Shown: piece after piece, positions 25,813-39,199 of the stretch | Numbering within the stretch: the first letter of the stretch is position 1 | Layout: each line of letters begins with the position of its first letter | NCBI RefSeq assembly: GCF_025766255.1 | Contig: NW_026516665.1 | Coordinates: 868,001 to 932,000, forward strand | Source of the DNA: Zychaea mexicana | Lineage: Eukaryota; Mucoromycota; Mucoromycetes; Mucorales; Lichtheimiaceae | Length of the DNA: 64,000 bases | Reading direction: 5' to 3' | The notes under the pieces: model-generated | What the model saw: the letters and a program-made list of their open reading frames with translations, nothing else | The model's database searches: none | Told to the model about the DNA's origin: nothing | Program-made: the position numbers and the translations under genes

Positions 25813-27858
25813 ATGGACTTTAGTTCTTTAAATTTCGAAGACACGCACGATGTTTTCAAGAATGGTAGCTATCAGCTGTGTCCTACGACGCCAACCACGA
25901 CCGCTTCGAGTCACCACCACCACCAAGAACAGCACCAGGATCAACACCAACAGAATCATCACCACCACCATGCCGACGTTTCTGTTGACTTTTTCGCATT
26001 CGCAGACGGCACTGCCGATTTTACCCACCTGACAGCGACCCAGCAACAACCACAGCAGCAACACCATGTGGACTATACCAATGTTCCGCACCTGACGCCC
26101 GATGCAGGCAAATTCACCAGCAGCAGCGTTTTGTCCGGAACGAATCCCGAGTACATGATGTCGCCTTTGCAGATTTCAACTACACATGGCGTCAACGGCT
26201 TGAATCCTCGACCCTATCATTTGGACGATATTGCTGGTTTCGGCGACGATGAGGTAACAACAACAGATGAATTTTGAGTATGCGTGTGTATTGATTAAGA
26301 AAGGACGAATTTGGTGTATCTCTGTATTTAGGACTTTCTCAGTCCCTTAGAATCGCCTGCCATTGCACCCACGACTATTACACAACACAATAATAGTAAT
26401 AATAATACTTCTAATATTTACGATAATAATAATAATAATAATAATATCACGACGCATAACCACCACCACCACCACGATGCCATGGCTACAACAGCAGCAG
26501 CTACCAACGATACATTTTCACCACTCACATCCCCAGCACTTCAAGCAGTGCCTCCTCATCACCATTTCAACCAGTTAAGTAACGAACAATCACCAGAGAG
26601 CGTTTTGCAGCAAAAATTGGCCATGATCGAACGACAGCAGAACCAGCTACGGGCAGCACATCGCCACTTGCAAGGAAATCAGCATACCGGCAGTAGGAAC
26701 AACATAATGCCTGCTTGTAGCAGTAGTAGTAGTAGCAGTAGCAGCTGCAACAGTACGACGAATGGCAGCAGCAGCAGCAACATCAATCATTCAGTAGTAG
26801 CTGCAACAGCAACGGCTAGTACGCTCCCCCCTACGAGTATGGGCGGACAGGAGATGCTACCGCCACCCTCGACATCTCCATCGTCGTCGTCCTCGTCACA
26901 ACCTCCTGCATTGGCAGCTCAGGACGGGCGCTTCCTAGCACCAGCAACGCCGTCGTTACTGATGAAGCTAGGCCGCGGTACTGGCCAGCCTATGCCCAAC
27001 CATGTTTCGCCTGCAGTCGACAATATGGCATCGTTGCCAGCCGCCATGCTTGAAGATAATAGTAGCAAGAACAGCAAGTCCATCAGCAAAAAACCGACAC
27101 CGAAGCGACGGAAAACGGGGCGATCAACGACAGCAGCACCATTCACATCACCAGGGCTGGCCCCTATGGCTCACATGTCTCCACGGCCGAACACAGATCC
27201 GACGATTGCAGCGCTTGTATCACCTGCGGCCCTGCGGCCAATGCCAACCACCGCACCCATCCAATCGTCACCACGTGCCCTGAAACCACTGATCTCGCCC
27301 TCACTCCAGCCTAACGGCAAACGGTTATCTGCCATTGAAGAACAGGTGGCAGCGGCTGCACTGGCGACTAAAAGCAACTATCAGAACATGCGTGAGGGAA
27401 AAGCCAAGAGCCTGGGGATCGATTTCTCGTCGAGTTTCCAGTCGGGTGTGGAGAATCGACGGTCAGCGCACAAGGCAGCAGAGCAGAAACGACGCGATAC
27501 GCTGAAACAAAGCTTTGACTCTTTGCGCAAAGAGATTGCAGACGCGCTGGTGGAAAAGGAAGAAGAGCTCAAACAGCTGCAAGGTGGAGAGTTAGAAGGG
27601 ATAGAAGGAGCAGAAGGAGAGAATGAAGAAGGCAGCAGCAGCAGCAGCAGTTTATCGGTAGAGGAGCTCAAGAGTAACAAGGAAAAGGAAGTCAAGCAGA
27701 TGAGCAAGGTCGTTTTAATACAGCACTCGTACGAGTACATCCTGCGGCTGAAAGCACAGAACCGGAACAAGGACGACGAGCTGAATAAGCTCCGGGAACA
27801 AGTTCGGTCACTCACGAGTCAGCTCAATGCCAAAGACGAAGCTGAGGGTGCGGAGTAA
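25813..27858 (+). CDS. bHLH transcription factor with long loop and homopolymer tracts
   Basis: Predicted nuclear E-box-binding regulator of about 655 residues. Two exons, 25813-26253 and 26332-27858, join in phase as FGDDE|DFLSPLESPAIAP. The N-terminal half is dominated by His, Gln, Asn and Ser runs coded by CAC/CAG/AAT/AGC repeats. A basic segment KKPTPKRRKTGR may be a nuclear signal. The basic region ENRRSAHKAAEQKRRDTLKQ starts near residue 521; its His, Glu and Arg positions fit E-box readers of the Myc/Max/Pho4 type. Helix 1 continues SFDSLRKEIADALVE. Helix 2 starts only after a Glu/Ser-rich insertion of roughly 50 residues (KQMSKVVLIQHSYEYILRL), then a leucine-zipper-like coil (NKLREQVRSLTSQL). 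The ATG at 25813 is the first in frame; the frame is open upstream. Target pathway unknown. Confidence 0.88.
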
Positions 27859-28082
27859 AATTATGCTTAGTTTTTTTTAGCTGCCCTTTCCTTCTCACTC
27901 CCACTCACTCCCACTCACTCACTCTACATAGCACACACACACACACACACACATACTCCCCTATTAATTTTTTTTTTCAACTCAGGGTTTTTCCCGCTTG
28001 CATCTCTTCTTTCTCTTTCTTGCTTTCTTTATTTTTTTATCATCATCATCATTAAAACTGCAAAGGAAAAACAACAAGAAAA
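27859..28082. promoter_or_regulatory. Intergenic and putative promoter of the kinase gene
   Basis: Short gap between two same-strand genes. It contains repeated CTCACTCC blocks, an AC run at about 27933-27951, and pyrimidine-rich sequence up to the start codon. Promoter function is inferred from position only. Confidence 0.4.
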
Positions 28083-29660
28083 ATGGGCGTATTTCAAACC
28101 TTCTTCCAGTCGCATCAGCAGCAACAACAACAACAACAGCAACCTGCTACTACTGCAGTGAAGCAGTCATCGTCACCTCCTACTTCACCGCTGTCTCCAT
28201 CGTATAGCAATACCAACATGGCAGAGCCTACCGATATCCTTCAGCAACAGCACCAGGAACAACAGCGGGGCCGGCAACAGCATCAGCAACAAAGCGGTCT
28301 TGCGGGAGATCGCTTTGTGGTGCATGCAGACAACAGCCACAGCCATCATTTGACAAGTCCCACGCCAAGCAAACTCACGTCGTCGCTCAACGGCATCGTG
28401 GACGGCTGGCGCGGGCTCTTGTGGGGCGAGGGCAAGATGTCACCCGACGCGCTCCAGGAAGAGCGGGATGCAGTCGACACGACGCTGAAACGTGCGCCCT
28501 CCAAAATTTATTTGACCCAAAAATGGGGAAATTGTCAGGAAATTATCGGCAGGGGAGCCTATGGAAAGATTAGAGTCATTCACAGAGACGCCACGTTCTA
28601 TGCTGTCAAGGTAACTGGACCCCTTCTTCTTCTTCTTCTTCTTCTTCAAACTTGGGCTGTGAGAGGCACTTCTCTATGCCACATATAAGAACACATGTGA
28701 GGGTTTTCTTGCTATGCGTACAATCACATATACAAACCATCGTGCACACACACACGCACACACACAATACAAAAAAAAAAGGAATTTAGGAAAAAGAGTG
28801 GAGAGCAGACCAGACGGTTCGTCCAGCGACTTACGAGCGAATACAAAATCGCGTCGTCACTAGACCACAAACACGTCATACAAACGTTTGATCTGCTCCC
28901 ACTGAGTGAAACATCTCCGGTCTACTGTCAGGTGATGGAGTATTGCGACGGCGGCGATCTGTTTGCTCTGATCTTTGAAGCCGCGGATGGCCTGATATCC
29001 GCAGAAGCCAACTGCTTCTTCAAGCAGCTCATCCAAGGCATCGACTATCTCCACAGCAACAACATTGCGCACCGCGACCTCAAGCCGGAGAACCTGCTGC
29101 TGACTTCAACCGGCTGCTTGAAGATCTCAGACTTTGACACGTCCACAAAGATCGTCCACAAGGACGACAACGGCGACCCAGTCCAGCATCATCAACAGCA
29201 GGCCGGGCTGGTCGGATCTGAGCCGTACATTGCGCCCGAACAGTTTGAGCCGTACGAGTACGACGCGCCGCCAGCGGATATGTGGAGCTGTGGCATTATC
29301 TACATGGGGATGCGCACGGGCAACCAAATGTGGCAAGTGGCTAAACAGGGCGATGACGAAGATTATGACCGGTACATCAAATTCCGCCAGCTCATTGACG
29401 GGGAGCGGCAAAAGTTCCGGCGCGAGCGGGCGAGTCTGCGACGCAGCTCAGAAGATCGAGAGGCAGAGATGGCGCGAGCACGAGAAACGATCAAACGACG
29501 GGCAAAGGAGGATGGATGTGATGTGTTTCAGGGCCTGGAGATGGGACCGAAACGGCTCATGTACCGCATCCTGGACCCGAATCCCAGCAAAAGACCGACG
29601 GCTCAAGAGGTCTTGCGTGCGAATGAGTGGATGGCCAGTGTCCCTACGTGTCAATCATAG
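28083..29660 (+). CDS. Ser/Thr protein kinase of the fungal Hal4/Hal5 (Npr1) family
   Basis: Predicted regulator of nutrient or ion transporters, 468 residues. Exons 28083-28610 and 28782-29660 join in phase as FYAVK|EFRKKSGEQ. The N terminus is Gln/Ser-rich and presumably disordered. The kinase domain has a glycine loop (IIGRGAYGKIRV), the ATP-anchoring lysine in FYAVK and the family-typical RLTSEYKIASSLDHKHVIQT. It also has MEYCDGGDL, an intact catalytic loop (AHRDLKPENLLL) and the peptide-binding block GSEPYIAPEQF. The metal-binding motif is DFD rather than DFG (KISDFDTST). The C-lobe carries the long family-specific segment MWQVAKQGDDEDYDRYIKF and ends DPNPSKRPTAQEVL. The intron contains CTT and AC repeats. 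Activity seems likely because the catalytic Asp residues remain, but this is untested. Confidence 0.92.
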
Positions 29661-30448
29661 AATAATTCCGCTTTATACCTATTATTACTACTATTACTAT
29701 TACTACTTTACTACTCTCCTTCTTGTCACCATCATCTAGCTCCTAATATGATTATATCCTTTGTTGTCTTGTAAATATATTATCTTCATGTGCTGTAAAC
29801 AACCACGACAGCAAAGGTCCACTCACCATTGTTAATATGTAGCCCACTAAACACGACTAAACTGACCGACTGCTATTTGTCTATAATAAAGTTTCATGAA
29901 TTGTACGTGTGTATGTGTGTAGTACCCACAGCAATCAACCAAATATGGTAAGAAGAAGTTCTCTACGTCACCTTCTTTTTTTTTTTTCGCCATACGCACA
30001 GCTGAGCTTGCTTTTGCACCGACTGTTCCAGCAAATAGCTTGCCTTGCATCTTGCCGTGATCCCTTTTTTCCCCCCTTTTTCTTTCATTCGATCCATTCA
30101 AAAGAACAACCGTTAATCGAGTGTACACCAGCGAACAAACAGAAAAATTCAAAAAGAATACCAAAACAAGGTACTACTCCCTCCCCTCCCCCACCCCACC
30201 CCCCCACCCCACATTTTGTCCGCCCGACATTCTTGTTATTTTTTTTATGTCTAATAGGGATGCGCAGTAACTGACGACTTTGGCTGGGTCCATGTGTTTC
30301 AGGCCCACTTTTCCCCTCCCAATTCTCACTCTCTTTCACACACAACGTATACTCCCACTCCTACAAGCGCCCAAAGATTCCAGTGTCTGCCCATTAACGA
30401 TACAATAAGAAAATAACAGCTGCAGTACAAAACAAAAAAAAAATCACC
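29661..30448. other. Intergenic, pyrimidine-rich
   Basis: 3' flank of the kinase gene and upstream region of the FYR-domain gene. It has T- and C-rich tracts, including a run of C-rich CCCTCCCCC blocks near 30178-30212. No gene recognised on either strand. Confidence 0.6.
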
Positions 30449-32917
30449 ATGGCCCTGAGCGTTGCAGACACGTTGAATACTGAACTGGACATGACACCGA
30501 CTGCTTTTACCCAGCTCGTAACCGAACGCCATACCTCCACCGAAGTAACCGAAGAAAAATACCAGTTGCTGAAGCGACGCCTCAAAGAGATCACAGAGGT
30601 AACGTTGATCAGACACAATTCAAAAAAAGGGTGGGCCCCCCGCCCGAAAAGAAAAAAAAAAGACTCATTGGGAAAGCTGCAGAAAAACGAATCGTTGACG
30701 AATGACCTGAGCCGAGCAAAGAAACGATTGAGACGTCTCGCCAAAGAGAAAAAGTTAGTGTTTTTGAAAAGGAGTCGGCTGGTGGGTAGCTGAGAGGGAA
30801 GGGTAGGAGAGGGTTAGAAAAGGGTCAAGTATGCAATTGACCGAAAAACGCCACTTGTTTTAGTATGTTGCTAGAAAGAATATGCAGATATGATCGAGGG
30901 CAGCAGCCGATGATGATCCCTAGTGCTGTCGCCACCCCTGGCACTACTATTATTAATGCTACTGCTACTACTGCTACTACTACTACTAACACCACTAATG
31001 CGACTACGACAAATACAACTGCAAGCACAGATGGTGCTACTACCGTCACCGACAGCGCTGCCGGTGCACAGCAAACACCGACGATGCACATGGACATTGA
31101 TGATTCAGCAAGCACCGTCTCGGATCAAGCCTATGAGCAGCAAAGCCAACGTAATTTCAGTCGATGATCCCAATTGTGCCGTCCGTGCGCCTCTTTTGTG
31201 TGCTCACCAAATTTGTCTCTTTCTAGATTCACCGCCGCCATCACTACCGCCGCCGCACCCCACACATGATTTGTCACCTATACCATCCGCTCCTTGGCAA
31301 GCTCAGCAACACAAACAAGATGAAGAAGAGGAAGAAGCAGAACGGCGACAGTATCATCATCACCATCCACAAGAACAACATCGTCTGCCACCACCACCAC
31401 CGCCTCTGCATCCTCCACCTGAAACTGCTTCTTACCGTCATCACCCTTCTCATCACCATCAGCAACAACCACAGCAACGTCATACCAACAGCAGCAGCAA
31501 CCCATACCACAATCAACAACAACAACAACCACCAACGCTGCCACCCCCATCAGCACTGCAGCGGGAAGACCCGTATCGTCCTTCTCCTTCTCATCATCAC
31601 CACCGCCAGCACCATCATCTTCATCATCATCATCATCATCATCATGATCGTCAACCCAATGTCGTACCTGCACCACCTGTACTGCCTGAGCCACCCACAG
31701 CAACAGCAGAAGCACCTGCACCCCCATTGGATTCCCCGCCACTTCCTCAGCCCACCTCGAACAGCTCATCTCCTCCGAGTTCCCAGGGCTCCTCATCGCA
31801 ATCAAGCAGTCCCGCCAGGCCACGTGTGGAAGTAATGCTTCAAGACGGCCGCATGGTACCATCGTCTCGACCCAAACGCATGCGGCGTGGACCCGTGGAA
31901 CCCAAGATGCGCCGTGTGCAGCCGCTTGAAAAAGACTCCGTTTCAGGAGAATACAAGCTGCCCGCGCGTGTCGGCATTCTTACGGTCCACTCCCTAGGTC
32001 GTGTCGTGCCCCTCCCCACCTACCACAATGATCGCTACATCTGGCCTCCTGGCTTCAAAGTGAGCAGGTAAATCAAACAACTTTAAGCTTTCCCACAATG
32101 GGGTAGGGTGGTACTAAAACCATGGATTGTTGTTGTAGAACGTACCTGAGCATGGTCGATCCAAATACCAATACTTCATATACGTGCTCGGTCGAGGAGA
32201 ATGGCGAACAGGGTCCTAGGGTACGGCAAAAAGCTAAAAAAGCTTGAGGATGGCGTTGTCTGGTCTCTTTCACTTGGCTGTGAATGAAAGCTCACACTTG
32301 ACACTTGTAAATGTATTAGTTCCGTGTGGTTGCTGAGGATTGTCCCGACCAGCCGATCATTGCCAACTCTGCAACCGGTGTATGGACTGCCATTGTCAAA
32401 CGTGCCAATGAAATTCGACACAGGGATCATTCCAACTCGGGTTAGTTTTTAATTGTCCGGAACTTCTCAGGTGGATGCGTGCCTTGTAACGCTTGGGGTT
32501 GGGAGGGATTAAAGTGGTAACCACCCTCTGTTCATAGCTTCTGGACCTGACTATTACGGATTCACACACGCAACAATCGCCAAAATGATCCAAGATTTAC
32601 CCGGAACTGAAAACTGTATCAATTACGTGTGGCAAAAGTTTGGCGTGATGCATCAACGGACTGCAGCGGGCGTCGCTGCGGCTGCACAAAAGAAGCTGAC
32701 GAATTTGGAAATCATGGGAAGTGCAAACAAGCGACCGCCACCCCTTCATCAACAAGATCGAGACGATTTTACAATCATGGAGCATCCCGAAGAACAGATT
32801 GCAGCAGCAGCAGCAGCAGCAGCAGCAGCGGCAACTCATCCTGTAAAGATAGAGACACAACAACAGGAGCCCATCCGGTTGATCCAAATGCAGCAATCGT
32901 CAGCCACTGATACGTAG
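30449..32917 (+). CDS. FYRN/FYRC-domain nuclear protein (TBRG1-like)
   Basis: Chromatin-associated protein of about 645 residues; related animal TBRG1/NIAM binds growth regulators, and the FYRN-FYRC pair also occurs in MLL and JARID proteins. Exon 1 (30449-30598) and the next two short exons form a coiled coil (KYQLLKRRLKEITE, then LSRAKKRLRRLAKEKNMLL, then ERICRYDRG). A Thr-rich and then extremely Pro/His/Gln-rich middle region follows. The FYRN begins at VGILTVHSLGRVVPLP and continues RYIWPPGFKVSRTYLSM across an intron. The FYRC includes VYxx-type IANSATGVWTAIVKRANEIR and YYGFTHATIAKMIQDLPG, ending INYVWQKF. A poly-Ala run lies near the C terminus. Seven exons, all joining in phase. The start codon sits in ACCATGG context. 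Specific partners are not predictable. Confidence 0.9.
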
Positions 32918-34736
32918 CCATTTCTCGCAGCTGTCAGAGCTGTATACCTTCTTCTTTCTCTCCTTTCTCTCTCTCTCTCTTTTATTTCTCTTGACCTTCT
33001 CTCCACTGTTCAAAGTTGCCTTTTTTTTTTTTACTTACAACAACCAAAAAGAGAAAAAGAACTGCCAACCCACTAGTGCTACCAAACCACAGCGCACCAC
33101 CCCTGTATCTTTGCTGCTGTAACCTTTTAGATCTCTACTACTTCTGTCTATCTGTCTGTCTGTCTGGCTGCCATTTGCATTGTTCTTTTCTTCGCTCAGG
33201 GGAAAACGTAGTAGAAATTGCTGGTTCATTGTTTCCCCCCGCTGCTGTCACCTATTACAGCCATCATCCATCTCCTCAAGAAGCTAGAGAGAAAATAGAT
33301 GCGTCCTCCTGTTTTTCTTTCAAAGAACAGCACTAAACTTCTTTTGTAAAAACCGGCAGTAAAGGAAGCAGGCAGATAATGGTTGTAAAGTTGCTTCATA
33401 GGCTATATTTTCGTTCCTGAATCTTCCCGAAATTGGAATTACACAGAGTTTCAAATTATCTAACAATGCATGATATTGCTCGATGATATATCATACATTT
33501 GTGGAAAAGATCGCATACATATTTTTTTAGCTATCAGCAAATGAGCTATTTCCATTCGGCAGTTTTGAAAGTGCTCTTCTGTGGTATGTGTGGAATATGT
33601 AGGAAAGGCTTCTGTCCTCTGAAGCTCAGCATTGCTGTATACACACGTATTTGGGAAATGCTTAACTCATAACGGCTTTTTATCATACATGTTAGGGCTT
33701 GGCTCAAGATTCATCAAGCGTTGTAACCTCTCGTGCCAACAAGACATACCTATTGCTGCGAGCCCCAGGATACATAACAGAGCCATCATACGGAAACGAG
33801 GATGATGACTGTTCGCTGTCCTTACAACAAGACTGCTGATGGTATTCACTATCAACCATGACAGTTACAAATACATAATCCCCACTGTAATAAATAATAA
33901 ATCTTTGTATTCAAGAAACACAACAGTTAACAAAGTGACAGCACTGTCTGGAGCTGATAAAGAAAGGTATATATAGGGGTATATTGAAGCTCTTTTCGAA
34001 ACCTACATACATACTACACCTGTATAAGATGTAACGCAGAGCTTATACTGTACAATAATTGAACGAAGCATTAGTCGATCACTTTTACATAGGGAGAAGG
34101 GTGCATATAATAAAGGTATTTTATCCACAAGCATGTTTTCGGTGTCTAGTACAATACTGTATGTTTTCTCCACAGAAAGCATATGAACCTATTGCACTCC
34201 ATACTACTCACTCTCTATGATATCTACAATATAAAGGGTATGCTGCTGCTGCCAGTAAGTTTATATTAGATCAAGCGACCAAAGTGTAGAGTAATGTCAG
34301 TGACTCATAGCAAAAATGCCTACTACTGATAAAAAAATCTTCTTGTGATCGTATAAGTACTATTCCCGACGAGAACTCATTTTACTAAACCTACTTTGCT
34401 ATATACTGATAAAAAAAGTGAAATAATTCACCTGCAAGCTTTTGCAACAATAAAAGTGTAGCTTCACCGCTAAGAAGAAGCACGTAGCAAAAGCTATCTG
34501 ATTACCCCTTGATCCGTATATTCCTACCGAATACCAACAATAACCAAGTGCAATGCAAAATTCAGTTGTCGACCTATTGGTTCGTTGGAAATCAAAAAAT
34601 GAAACCTATTATACAGGATTCAAACGTTGGCTCTCAAAGTGACGGCGGATTTCGTACCTATTTTTTTTCATTTCGACCGCAGTTTTGCATATTCTCTTTT
34701 TTTTTTTGTTCATTGCCAAAAATAAAAAAATTCACA
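32918..34736. other. Intergenic, possibly with one small gene on the minus strand
   Basis: T- and CT-rich 3' flank of the FYR-domain gene, then AT-rich sequence. A weak small-gene model is given separately at 33527-33859. Immediately before 34737 there is a T-rich leader typical of the start regions in this window. Confidence 0.5.
33527..33859 (-). CDS. Possible small two-exon protein, orphan
   Basis: Weak model. An ATG at 33859 opens a frame beginning MVDSEYHQQSCCKDSEQSSS and reaching PGARSNR, where a GTATGT donor occurs. The acceptor after CTTCAGAGGACAG joins in phase to SLSYIFHTYHRRALSKLP and a stop at 33527. The product would be about 65 residues, with no recognisable domain. Unspliced reading of exon 1 also stays open for about 50 codons. 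No support beyond splice signals and phase; it may be chance. Confidence 0.22.
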
Positions 34737-37402
<2,666 letters not shown>

Positions 37403-37865
37403 ATTTTGTTTCCCCATCTTGAACCGTTTTTCATATTACAAAATTCCTTTGCATTCATTATTAAAACTGTACCTAAATTCCCTTAGTGGAAAGAAAAAAG
37501 AGATGAGCTCTTATCACTGCATATTATCATTCCACTGTCTTTTTCCACTGGTTAGCTGGCTGTCATTAGTATCTGTTGTGTGGATACAACACGCCAGTAA
37601 AAGCTTTAGATATCATGGTGCGATGAGTTGCTGCTATGATGATACCATAGCACAGAGACATATCAAATCAAAAGTGGCGGATGATTAAGGTGGATGGGCT
37701 GCTGTTACTGACCAAGCAACCGCACGTTACGAGCGGAGTTGTGGTCGTGACTCCTCGCCCTTATTACTTTGGGCGTGTATACGCACACCCAAAGGTACAC
37801 GTAATAACCTATTTTTTCTTCTCTCTCTCTCTTTTTACCTATTCTTTTCTCTCAAGTCATTGACC
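37403..37865. other. Intergenic, promoter side of the proteasome gene
   Basis: Between two same-strand genes. Ends in a CT- and T-rich leader just before the proteasome start. A proteasome-control hexamer of the Rpn4 type was not recognised with confidence. No gene seen. Confidence 0.55.
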
Positions 37866-38997
37866 ATGGCCGATCGATACAGTTTCTCACTCACGACCTT
37901 TTCGCCTTCGGGTAAGCTGGTCCAGATTGAATATGCATTCAACGCTGTTTCTCAGGGTGTGACCAGTGTTGGCATCAAAGGTAAATCATTATGGGGGAAA
38001 AGGGGGATTGGAAGACGTGTGTATTTTTAAACTGCATAACTGTTTCAAAAAAAAAAAAATTGAGATTCACATTTACTTTTGGGCATGTCAACGACCCGAT
38101 ACGAAAATAACTACTCTAGCTACCAACGGTGTCGTTATTGCCACGGAAAAAAAGTCAGCCTCCAATCTCGTAGACGATTCGACTTTGGAAAAGGTAGCAA
38201 TGATTTGCCCCAACATTGGCATGGTGTATTCAGGCATGGGCCCTGATTTCCGTGTCCTGGTGTCCAAGGCGCGCAAGGCTGCACAACAATATAAACGGGT
38301 GTACATGGAAGAGCCACCAACGCGTATCTTGGTTCAAGAAGTAGCAAGTGTCATGCAAGAATATACCCAGAGCGGGTAAGCTTCTCATTATAATCCATGT
38401 TTGTTTCCAATGTGTGTATACTGACAGGATGATATACATTTTTTCAGTGGTGTTCGTCCCTTTGGCGTGTCGTTATTGATCATCGGCCACGACGAAGTGA
38501 CTGGACCCTCGTTATATCAAGTAGACCCCTCTGGCTCGTACTGGGCATGGAAGGCTAGCGCAATCGGAAAGAACATGATCAATGCAAAGACCTTTTTGGA
38601 GAAGCGGTAATGAAATTGGGTGTGAGGCTTGACACGATGTTTTGTGTAAGTTTTGGATGAAACTAAATCTTGTGTGTATGTGGCTCTAGATACAACGAAG
38701 AAATGGAACTTGAAGATGCCGTACACACTGCTATCCTAACAGTAAGCAGCAGCCTTTTCGTTTTATTTGTGTGTGGATGGAGAAACGTAAAGATGGATGA
38801 TTTAACCACACACCGTGTTTTTTCACAAATTATAGCTCAAGGAAGGCTTTGAAGGACAAATGACGGAAAACAGCGTAGAGATTGGCATTATTGGCGAAAG
38901 CACAGTGGGTGTGTATGGTGGTGAGCGAAAGAAGATGCCATTGTTCCGGAAATTGAGCTTGAACGAAGTTCGAGACTACTTGGCAAACATTGCTTAA
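37866..38997 (+). CDS. PRE8: 20S proteasome subunit alpha-2
   Basis: Structural alpha-ring subunit of the 20S proteasome (yeast Pre8, human PSMA2). Exon 1 starts [20 protein letters not shown] and includes the alpha-type signature [11 protein letters not shown]. After a short intron come [37 protein letters not shown] and [20 protein letters not shown]. Later exons carry [33 protein letters not shown] and [17 protein letters not shown]. The last exon ends [15 protein letters not shown]. Five exons; total length close to the usual 230-250 residues. As an alpha subunit it lacks the N-terminal catalytic threonine. The ATG sits in ACCATGG context. Confidence 0.97.
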
Positions 38998-39199
38998 AAA
39001 AAGAGAGACCTGTTTTTTTCTAACCTTTCCTTATTTCTACGCGCGCCTCTTCTTCTTCTTCTTCTCCCCCACCCATATAACTCACACGAACCACACATAC
39101 GCCATCATTTTATTAAAAAAACTTCAATCACTCTTCTTGTGTTTTTTTTAATGTCTCTTTCTCTTTTCACAAGAGAAATTTTATAAAGTCTTTTCTTCT

